Source of the DNA: a bacterium
GTDB lineage: Bacteria; JAMCPX01
DNA: 20,658 nt
Assembly: GCA_021787655.1 (NCBI GenBank)
Contig: JAJYLM010000017.1
Coordinates: 1 to 20,658, forward strand
Direction: 5' to 3'
The notes beneath the pieces were generated by a model. The model saw only the letters and a list, made by a program, of their open reading frames with translations, was not told where the DNA came from and did no database searches. Positions 15,214 to 20,658 of the stretch are shown piece by piece (the stretch's first letter is position 1; the number at the start of each line of letters is the position of its first letter). The translations under genes were made by a program, and so were the position numbers.

Positions 15214-16050
15214 TTATTGTATCTGTCCGGTCAGTCCCAGCACGTCGGCCATACTGAACATGCCCGGCTGCTTTCCGGCGATCCACCGTGCCGCAAGCAA
15301 TGCCCCCTGTGCGAAATTCTCCCTGCTCGTCGCCCGGTGCGTTATCTCGAGCCGCTCGCCGGTACCGATAAACATGACAGTATGTTCTCCGACGATATCG
15401 CCGCCCCTGAGGGCCTGAATTCCTATCTCTCCCCGCGGCCTGGCACCGATTTGACCATGGCGCTCATACCGCGCTGCACCGGCAAGAGGTTTATTGTAGG
15501 CACCGGCGATAGCCTCGGCCAGCTTGAGCGCAGTGCCGCTCGGTGCATCGACCTTGTTCTTATGGTGCACCTCGACGATTTCAGCATCAAAGCCGTCGCC
15601 GATCACGCCGGCAGTAAACCCGACAAGTTTGAACAGCAGGTTGACGAGGATACTCATGTTGGGTGAATGGACGATGGCGATTTCCTTCCCCGCCTTACGG
15701 ATCTGCTCTATCTCTTCCTGGGAAAACCCTGTCGTACCGATGACCATGGATATTTTCTGTTTTCGCGCGAACTCAAGCAGGGCAAGCGTCGACGAGGGAG
15801 CCGAAAAATCGATGATACAGTCAACAGGAGGCGGAATGCTCCCGGGATCGTCCGTAACCCTGGCCCCTGAATTTGTTCCCCGGATAAGCATGCCGATATC
15901 CATGCCCAGTGACGGATGGTTCTTGCGCTCTATGCCACCGGCAATGACAAACGACTGGTCCTGAAACAGGAGACGGGCTATCTGCTGGCCCATCCTCCCC
16001 ATAATGCCGCTGACCGCCACGCTGACCGGTTGTGCGGTCAGTTTATCCAT
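15214..16050 (-). CDS. dapB: 4-hydroxy-tetrahydrodipicolinate reductase DapB
   Basis: NAD(P)H-dependent reduction of hydroxy-tetrahydrodipicolinate to tetrahydrodipicolinate in the diaminopimelate/lysine pathway. The 278 residues are near the usual 265-275. The N-terminal nucleotide-binding loop reads VSGIMGRMGQQIA (13-25), and DFSAPSS and VIGTTGFS follow. The catalytic signature EVHHKNKVDAPSGTAL places H162, H163 and K166. It is the last gene of the lysine operon and overlaps dapA by 8 nt (ATGGATAA). It consumes the product of DapA, so the gene order follows pathway logic. Confidence 0.95.
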   Translation of the reverse strand: MDKLTAQPVSVAVSGIMGRMGQQIARLLFQDQSFVIAGGIERKNHPSLGMDIGMLIRGTNSGARVTDDPGSIPPPVDCIIDFSAPSSTLALLEFARKQKISMVIGTTGFSQEEIEQIRKAGKEIAIVHSPNMSILVNLLFKLVGFTAGVIGDGFDAEIVEVHHKNKVDAPSGTALKLAEAIAGAYNKPLAGAARYERHGQIGARPRGEIGIQALRGGDIVGEHTVMFIGTGERLEITHRATSRENFAQGALLAARWIAGKQPGMFSMADVLGLTGQIQ

Positions 16051-16936
16051 GAATGAGTCCCAGCTCGGTCATTGCTGTTTTGAGCTTGGCAAGGTTGGCG
16101 CCGCCCAGCGGTGTCAGCGGTAGTCTGATCTCTCCGGATATCCATCCCAGAAGATGCGCCGCTGCCTTGACCGGTATCGGATTGCTTTCCACAAACATGG
16201 TGTTGTGGAGGGACCACAGCCTCTGGTTGATGTCGATCGCCTTCTGCATGCTGCCGCTCTCGTATGCCGAGAACATCGCGACCATCTCTGCAGGAACGAT
16301 ATTGGATGTGACGGATATGACCCCCTTCGCTCCGATGGCAATGCTCGGCAATGCCGTAAAATCGTCGCCCGAGAGCACGATAAACCCTTTCCTGCACAGC
16401 TTCATTGTTTCCGTGACCTGCTGCAGGGACCCGGTTGCTTCTTTGATACCGATGATATTCTTTATCTCCGAGAGCCGCGCCACGGTCTCCGGCAGCATGT
16501 TAACGCCCGTGCGACCGGGTACATTGTAGAGGATCAGCGGAATATCCACTGCTTCCGCGATGGCCCTGAAATGCTCCTCCATGCCTTTCTGTGTCGGCTT
16601 GTTATAGTACGGCGTGATCGTGAGTGCCGCATCGGCGCCGGCCTTGCGCGCATGTTCGGTAAGCTTGATCGCCTCTTTTGTATTGTTGGAACCGGTACCC
16701 GCGATAACGGTCATCCGGCGGTCGACGATCTCCAGCGTGTAATCGATCAGCATCTCGTGTTCGTCAAAATCGAGGGTCGCGGACTCCCCGGTTGTCCCGC
16801 AGGGGACAACGCCCGAGATGCCTGCCTTTATCTGCATCCCAATGAGCTGCTGGTACGCCTTTTTGTCGATCTTGTTCTCTTTGAACGGCGTAATGATGGC
16901 CGTTATTATGCCTTTGATATCGTTCGTGTCAGACAT
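16043..16936 (-). CDS. dapA: 4-hydroxy-tetrahydrodipicolinate synthase DapA
   Basis: Class I aldolase condensing pyruvate with aspartate semialdehyde, the committed step to diaminopimelate and lysine. The 297 residues fit the family. The Schiff-base lysine is K165 in IGIKEATG; the catalytic triad and carboxylate-binding residues are visible as CGTTGES (46-52), Y111 in TPYYNKPTQ and Y137 with R142 in YNVPGRTG. The ATG overlaps the dapF stop by 8 nt and the gene overlaps dapB by 8 nt. Some DapA enzymes are feedback-inhibited by lysine; that cannot be judged here. Confidence 0.96.
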   Translation of the reverse strand: MSDTNDIKGIITAIITPFKENKIDKKAYQQLIGMQIKAGISGVVPCGTTGESATLDFDEHEMLIDYTLEIVDRRMTVIAGTGSNNTKEAIKLTEHARKAGADAALTITPYYNKPTQKGMEEHFRAIAEAVDIPLILYNVPGRTGVNMLPETVARLSEIKNIIGIKEATGSLQQVTETMKLCRKGFIVLSGDDFTALPSIAIGAKGVISVTSNIVPAEMVAMFSAYESGSMQKAIDINQRLWSLHNTMFVESNPIPVKAAAHLLGWISGEIRLPLTPLGGANLAKLKTAMTELGLIHG

Positions 16937-17756
16937 CTATTTCTCCTCTGAATACCTCTTCAGCAGGCCCTGTCAGGTACACGTGGTTGTCCTTGGTCCA
17001 CGCAATCTCAAGGTCGCCGCCCCGCAGGTGTATCAACACATTCTCCCTGCTCTTGTTGTTCAGAACGCCAGCGACTCCGACCGCACAGGCGCCTGATCCG
17101 CAGCCGAGCGTCTCTCCGCTCCCGCGTTCCCAGACGCGCATCTTCAGTTCGTTGTCGTCGATCTTCTCGACAAATTCCACATTCGTCTTTTTGGGGAACA
17201 TCTTGTTGTTTTCAAGGGACGATCCGTACTTCTGGACATTGAACTTGTCGATCTTGTCCATGAATATCACGGTGTGGGGGTTCCCCATGGACACGCAGGT
17301 GATCTTGAAGTCCATGTCCTCGACCTTGATTGCCCTGTTGATGACCCGGCCGCTCAGCCGTACAGGAATGAGTTTTGCGTCGAATATCGGCTCGCCCATA
17401 TCGACCCGTATCTTGTCACCCTTGATCACCGGCCGTTTGATGCCCGCCAGCGTCTCGATGTCCAGTTCCTTTTTCTTCGTATATCCGTGCTCGACAACGT
17501 ACTTGGCAACACACCGTATACCGTTGCCGCACATCTCGACCTCTCCGCCGTCGGCATTGAAAATCCGCATCTTGAAATCAGCGACCTTTGAAGGCGCTAT
17601 GATGAGCAGCTGGTCTGCACCTATGCTGAATGCAGGTGTGCACAATGTCCTGATCTGCTCGGGAGAAAGCTTCTCTTCCTTTTTCAACGAATCTATGACG
17701 ATGAAGTGGTTGCCGGTCCCCTGCATCTTGGTAAATTTGAGCGTCCTTTTAGCCAT
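16929..17756 (-). CDS. dapF: Diaminopimelate epimerase DapF
   Basis: PLP-independent racemase converting LL- to meso-diaminopimelate for peptidoglycan and for LysA. 275 residues. The two catalytic cysteines are C76 in EMCGNGIRC and C219 in GCGSGACA. The start has the family pattern FTKMQGTGNHFIVID. It overlaps lysA by 8 nt (ATGGCTAA) and dapA by 8 nt, and lies between the enzyme that uses its product and the one that starts the pathway. The middle steps from tetrahydrodipicolinate to LL-DAP (DapL, or the DapD/C/E route) are not encoded in the window. Confidence 0.96.
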   Translation of the reverse strand: MAKRTLKFTKMQGTGNHFIVIDSLKKEEKLSPEQIRTLCTPAFSIGADQLLIIAPSKVADFKMRIFNADGGEVEMCGNGIRCVAKYVVEHGYTKKKELDIETLAGIKRPVIKGDKIRVDMGEPIFDAKLIPVRLSGRVINRAIKVEDMDFKITCVSMGNPHTVIFMDKIDKFNVQKYGSSLENNKMFPKKTNVEFVEKIDDNELKMRVWERGSGETLGCGSGACAVGVAGVLNNKSRENVLIHLRGGDLEIAWTKDNHVYLTGPAEEVFRGEIDV

Positions 17757-19023
17757 GGTTACTCCTTGTTTTTATAGAGGGTGGAATCTTTTCCCCCCGG
17801 ATAAGCGCCTCGTTCGTTTCCCGTGCCCGGACTACATGATATTCCCTGCCATCCACCAGCACCTCAGCGGCCCTTCTCCGGGAATTGTAGTTGGACGACA
17901 TGGAAAACCCGTACGCACCGGCACTCATCAGGGCTATGAGCCCGCCCTGTTCAAGCACCGGAAGCTCCCTGCCATGCGCAAAGAAGTCACCGGATTCACA
18001 GATCGGACCCACAACATCCTGTTTGAAACGTTTCGAACGCGTCTTTTTTACAGGGAGTATCTCGTGATAAGCATCATAAAAACTCGGCCGTATTAAATCA
18101 TTCATGCCCGCATCAACAATCATAAATTTTTTCATTCCGTTCTCTTTTCTGTATAGCACTTTTGACGCGAGAATACCAGCATTGCCCACAAGAACCCTCC
18201 CCGGTTCGAGGATGAGGTTTCCGGAAAAGCCCTGCAGTGTCTGTTCGATCGCTGCGGCATAGTCATCCGGAGATGCGGCCCTTTCATCTTTGTAGGTAAT
18301 ACCGAGACCACCGCCGATATCGATAAACCGGATTTCGATGCCGTCCCTCCGGAGCCCGTTGATCAGTCCCAAAACCCGTTTCAGGGCGTCCTTGATCGGG
18401 GCGATACTGGTCAGCTGCGACCCGATGTGCATATCGATGCCCACGATCTGGAGATGCCGTTTCGACCGGGCCACGGCGTAGGCCTCCCGTGCGTACCTGA
18501 TATCGATGCCGAATTTGTTCTTCTTCATACCGGTCGATATATAGGGATGGGTATGGGGGTTGATGTCCGGGTTGACCCGTATGCTGACCGGTGCTTTGAT
18601 CCCCATCAGCGCAGCCACTGCTTCGATGACTTCGAGTTCCTCAATCGACTCGGCATTGAACATGAGGATGTTCCGGGCCAGTGCTTCGGCGATCTCCTCT
18701 GCTGTCTTGCCGACACCGGAGTACACGATCGTTTTGCTGTTCATGCCCGCTTTTACCGCCCTGAACAGCTCTCCTCCGGAAACGATGTCGGCGCCGGCGC
18801 CCATCGATGCAAACAGGGCGATAACCGCACTGTTGGAATTCGCTTTAACGGAATAGCAGATAAGGGGTTTCGTTCTGACGAACGCCCGCTCGATGGCACG
18901 GTAGTGCCGCCGCAGTGTCTTCGCGCTGTAGATGTAGACCGGTGTTCCGGTCTCCTCAGCTATCGTCCTGACCTTCACGTCTTCGCAGTACAGATCTCCT
19001 TTTTTGTACGTAAAGAAATTCAT
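17749..19023 (-). CDS. lysA: Diaminopimelate decarboxylase LysA
   Basis: PLP-dependent fold-III decarboxylase giving L-lysine from meso-diaminopimelate, the last pathway step. 424 residues, full length. The PLP lysine is K60 in CYSVKANSN. HIGSQ (199-203), DIGGGLGI (235-242) and EPGR (273-276) bind the cofactor phosphate, and C342-E343 in GPICESGDFF form the substrate-site signature from the neighbouring subunit. The ATG overlaps the lipoprotein gene's stop by 4 nt, so lysine synthesis is read together with an envelope lipoprotein. Confidence 0.96.
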   Translation of the reverse strand: MNFFTYKKGDLYCEDVKVRTIAEETGTPVYIYSAKTLRRHYRAIERAFVRTKPLICYSVKANSNSAVIALFASMGAGADIVSGGELFRAVKAGMNSKTIVYSGVGKTAEEIAEALARNILMFNAESIEELEVIEAVAALMGIKAPVSIRVNPDINPHTHPYISTGMKKNKFGIDIRYAREAYAVARSKRHLQIVGIDMHIGSQLTSIAPIKDALKRVLGLINGLRRDGIEIRFIDIGGGLGITYKDERAASPDDYAAAIEQTLQGFSGNLILEPGRVLVGNAGILASKVLYRKENGMKKFMIVDAGMNDLIRPSFYDAYHEILPVKKTRSKRFKQDVVGPICESGDFFAHGRELPVLEQGGLIALMSAGAYGFSMSSNYNSRRRAAEVLVDGREYHVVRARETNEALIRGEKIPPSIKTRSNHG

Positions 19024-20105
19024 CTCTCTCTCCTGTCGAGTATCGTAGAGCTTTCCGATGGTGCACTCTCGTTGTGCTGTTCGGAATTGTCAACTGCCGT
19101 CACATAGTAGGTATTATATCCTCTCTGTGCCCGGGTGTCCACATACGTGGTCCCGGACACGGGACGGGCATTGAGCCGTGTGAATGCTGTATGTTTCCCT
19201 GACTTCCTGTACACGTAATAACCGAGTATGTCGGATTCCGAGTTCGGTTCCCAGCTGAGGGCTATGCCGTTGCTCAGAGGTGCTGCTGCGAGCCCGTACG
19301 GACGCGCAGGGGACACCAGATCGACCGGCACGGCGATGATTTCCGATGACGGCACGCTTTCGACCGCAGTGGCGCCGACCTTGGAAACGCTGGTGACCTC
19401 ATAAAAGTACGGAATATTGTCCTGCAGGTCCCCGTCGATGTAGGTTGTGCCTGATATGAGCGCCGGGTTGATCGGCGACAATGGGAAATCTCCCATCTTC
19501 AGACTTCTATAGATATTGTAATAGATCATCGTGTGGATCGGCGACCCGTCGATATAGGTGCGCGGAGGCGACCAGGACAGGTCAACAAAATGCGACCCTG
19601 ATTGTGCGCGAATATCCGTAGGGGGCAGATACGGTTTGGTCCAATCGACGGTAACAGAGCTTGACGCATCACTCACGACATCATTGCGGGTAACGGTAAA
19701 AACCAGGTACGTATATTGAAACCCAGGGTGGACGTCCGTATCATGGACACTCATGTACTGTTCCCCGGGTTTGTACTCATACCGCCACTGCTGATAGATC
19801 TCTTTCTGGTCCGTACCGGCCGCACTGATGGGAATGGCGGCGCGGACGAGGTTAAACCCTTTGATATCCTTCAGGATCGAACCGTCAGTGTTCTTGTCCG
19901 GGATCTTCCATAACAGCATGATATTGGTACCCCGCGCAATGGCCGCGAAGTCCGTAATGGCAACGGGTTTGGCAAGGGGGTACGGTACGGGCGGAGCTTT
20001 CAGTCCGCACTGCACTGCGGACAGCGCAAGCAGGAGCAGCAGGAGCCGAACCCCTGCACCGTATCCGGCACCAAACACCGGTTTATGTAAATGTGCAGTA
20101 CCCAT
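19020..20105 (-). CDS. LptM-like lipoprotein with three fibronectin type III-like domains
   Basis: 361 residues with an N-terminal signal: R20, a Leu-rich core (21-29), then AVQC with candidate lipidated C33. Gln at -1 is unusual for a lipobox. After the cysteine, CGLKAPPVPYP resembles CGLKGPLYFP of the small lipoprotein LptM (YifL), which in E. coli is encoded just before dapF and helps mature the LPS transporter LptD. Three beta-rich FN3-like units follow at about 47-155, 158-260 and 263-355, each ending in TYxxxV/YYVTAVD-like strands. The start is supported by AGGT 9 nt upstream. It heads the lysine operon. An envelope role is inferred; the FN3 part has no assigned partner. Confidence 0.75.
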   Translation of the reverse strand: MGTAHLHKPVFGAGYGAGVRLLLLLLALSAVQCGLKAPPVPYPLAKPVAITDFAAIARGTNIMLLWKIPDKNTDGSILKDIKGFNLVRAAIPISAAGTDQKEIYQQWRYEYKPGEQYMSVHDTDVHPGFQYTYLVFTVTRNDVVSDASSSVTVDWTKPYLPPTDIRAQSGSHFVDLSWSPPRTYIDGSPIHTMIYYNIYRSLKMGDFPLSPINPALISGTTYIDGDLQDNIPYFYEVTSVSKVGATAVESVPSSEIIAVPVDLVSPARPYGLAAAPLSNGIALSWEPNSESDILGYYVYRKSGKHTAFTRLNARPVSGTTYVDTRAQRGYNTYYVTAVDNSEQHNESAPSESSTILDRRER

Positions 20106-20128
20106 AATTTTACCTGTGCAACAGTACG

Positions 20129-20181
20129 CCCCGTCCCGAGGAATTTGTACACTTCGCGCGTTTCCTCAGAAATAAACGGGG
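20129..20181 (-). promoter_or_regulatory. Nested stem-loop in the leader of the lysine operon
   Basis: On the minus strand an outer perfect 6-bp stem (CCCCGT with ACGGGG) encloses, across a 6/1-nt internal bulge, an inner 8-bp stem (CTGAGGAA with TTCCTCGG, one G-U) and an 18-nt loop. It ends 23 nt before the lipoprotein ATG and just before AGGT, so it could affect translation initiation. No T tract follows. I do not recognise the lysine (L-box) riboswitch core. Confidence 0.45.
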
Positions 20182-20190
20182 TCAATGGCC

Positions 20191-20319
20191 TCATACGTTC
20201 CAACAGAATTGATGTATATACCACAGAACCGTACTATTCTCCATGAATTTTATGACCTGGCAGTTTTCTCTGTGCGGGCACTGATCCGCTAACGCAAGAA
20301 TATCCTGGCGCGAATCCAT
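20191..20319 (-). CDS. Possible small Cys-containing protein (42 residues)
   Basis: ATG 20319 opens a 42-codon frame ending in TGA, with two in-frame GTG codons directly upstream and AGGGG 9 nt before the ATG. The product starts MDSRQDILALADQCPHRENC and continues VIKFMENSTVLWYIHQFC, placing cysteines at 14, 20 and 39. This CPxxxxC ... YxxxFC layout resembles small bacterial metal- or Fe-S-like domains that usually continue with a CARY-type ending after the last Cys. Here a stop comes three residues later. One frame over, the next codons read GTYEAIDPVYF, so a frameshifted remnant is possible. Function unknown. Confidence 0.35.
   Translation of the reverse strand: MDSRQDILALADQCPHRENCQVIKFMENSTVLWYIHQFCWNV
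20215..20243 (-). promoter_or_regulatory. Weak candidate promoter for the lipoprotein-lysA-dap operon
   Basis: Minus-strand TGGAGA (20238-20243, 4/6 match to -35), 17 bp, then TATATA (20215-20220) preceded by TGG, an extended -10. Transcription would begin about 100 nt before the lipoprotein start and include the nested hairpin. It lies within the small candidate ORF, so it would be an internal promoter if that ORF is real. Confidence 0.3.
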
Positions 20320-20346
20320 CACCACGTGCCCCTAAAGAGAGGAAAG

Positions 20347-20379
20347 TTTTGGCTTTTCCTGTGGACTGAGAAACCAAAA
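20347..20379 (-). terminator. Candidate terminator hairpin after the hydrolase gene
   Basis: On the minus strand TTTTGGTTT pairs with AAAGCCAAAA over nine pairs (one G-U) around a loop of about 14 nt, followed by the pyrimidine-rich CTTTCCTCTCTTT. It lies about 145 nt past the hydrolase stop. The stem is A/T-rich and the tail is interrupted by C, so support is modest. Confidence 0.3.
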
Positions 20380-20522
20380 TCTTAGCCTTTATGTCTGAAC
20401 CACTGGTTATAGTAGAGTTCTGTCCCCTGCTCGCTTTGATAATTAGTTTGTCGAAGGTGCAGCCTTGTCCCTGTTGTTGGAATCAATTGATGACCAGTTT
20501 TATGGAACAAATGATGACCGAG

Positions 20523-20658
20523 CTAAGTGCAGAGGAAGTTTGTGACTGCATTGAGAACGTCGTCTTGCTTTTCGCGATGAGGAACATGCCCGCAGTCCGG
20601 TATGATGTGCTTCGTTGTTCGTGCCCCTGCCAATCCGCAGATCATCTCCGGAAATCTG
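20523..20658 (-). CDS. Alpha/beta hydrolase fold protein, C-terminal fragment cut by the window edge
   Basis: The minus-strand frame enters from the right edge and reads 44 residues to a TAG stop: RFPEMICGLAGARTTKHIIP, then DCGHVPHREKQDDVLNAVTN and FLCT. The IPDCGHVPHREK string followed by a final amphipathic helix is the C-terminal end of alpha/beta hydrolases, where the His of GHxPH completes the Ser-Asp-His triad. The nucleophile and acid residues lie outside the window, so neither substrate nor activity (esterase, lactonase, dehalogenase-like) can be inferred. Confidence 0.7.
   Translation of the reverse strand, partial: RFPEMICGLAGARTTKHIIPDCGHVPHREKQDDVLNAVTNFLCT

Larger units (their letters stand above)
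20106..20522. other. Gene-poor stretch upstream of the lysine operon
   Basis: About 417 bp between the lipoprotein start and the stop of the hydrolase fragment, lower in GC than its surroundings. I see in it a nested hairpin leader (20129-20181), a 42-codon Cys-containing ORF (20191-20319), a weak promoter candidate (20215-20243) and an A/T-rich hairpin after the hydrolase (20347-20379). I recognise no tRNA and no known riboswitch, and argH, which often precedes lysA in related gene orders, is not present. Confidence 0.6.

Noticed and set aside
16987..18096. Plus-strand open frame of 369 codons
   Set aside because: It is antisense to dapF and lysA and has no recognisable motif or ribosome site.
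20106..20200. Lysine riboswitch upstream of the lysA operon
   Set aside because: The region is too short between the small ORF and the start, and I could not match the conserved L-box core. Only a nested hairpin is seen.
20000..20224. Minus-strand 74-codon frame overlapping the lipoprotein start
   Set aside because: It begins with GTG shortly after a stop, overlaps the well-supported lipoprotein gene in another frame and shows no family motif.
20490..20658. Plus-strand frame open to the right edge
   Set aside because: It is antisense to the hydrolase C-terminus, whose GHVPH motif is convincing; its own translation is Cys- and Met-rich without a motif.

Overview
The window is about 20.7 kb of gene-dense, moderately GC-rich bacterial chromosome. 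No rRNA, tRNA, CRISPR array, insertion sequence or phage gene was recognised. The gene set suggests a Gram-negative-type anaerobe with folate-linked C1 metabolism: a MetF plus zinc-protein MetV methylene-tetrahydrofolate reductase, a split (two-subunit type) glycine decarboxylase, FolD, tandem acyl-CoA dehydrogenases, a thiolase, and a lysA-dapF-dapA-dapB operon led by a lipoprotein gene. This combination fits Nitrospirota (Thermodesulfovibrionia-like) or Desulfobacterota-type lineages. That placement is inference from gene content and was not tested.

Region 1 (1-7300, minus strand) is a compact C1 operon in transcription order folD-metV-metF-gcvT-gcvH-gcvPA-thiolase-nudL, read from a sigma70-like promoter near 7254-7284. 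Most junctions overlap or are nearly abutting. The genes meet at methylene-THF: FolD makes or uses it, MetF/MetV reduce it to methyl-THF, and GcvT/GcvH/GcvPA link it to glycine. The PLP-bearing subunit gcvPB and the dihydrolipoamide dehydrogenase gene are absent here. A thiolase and a CoA pyrophosphatase end the operon. A perfect 28-bp REP-like palindrome lies beyond it.

Region 2 (7300-12490, plus strand) is a divergent three-gene operon: a membrane polyprenyl glycosylphosphotransferase, glnD (PII uridylyltransferase) and a Xer tyrosine recombinase. The junctions are a 1-nt gap and an ATGA overlap. A strong hairpin without a U tract sits at the convergent end.

Region 3 (12490-15160, minus strand) has its own promoter and encodes two different acyl-CoA dehydrogenases and a small encapsulated-ferritin-like (EncFtn-type) protein. 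The two dehydrogenases have lost complementary FAD-site motifs, which suggests an obligate heteromer with one FAD site per pair. This is the most interesting system in the window.

Region 4 (15214-20105, minus strand) is the lysine/meso-diaminopimelate operon: an LptM-like lipoprotein with three FN3-like domains, then lysA, dapF, dapA and dapB. Three consecutive junctions each overlap by exactly 8 nt. Upstream lie a nested hairpin leader, a possible 42-residue Cys-containing ORF, and at the right edge the C-terminus of an alpha/beta hydrolase gene.
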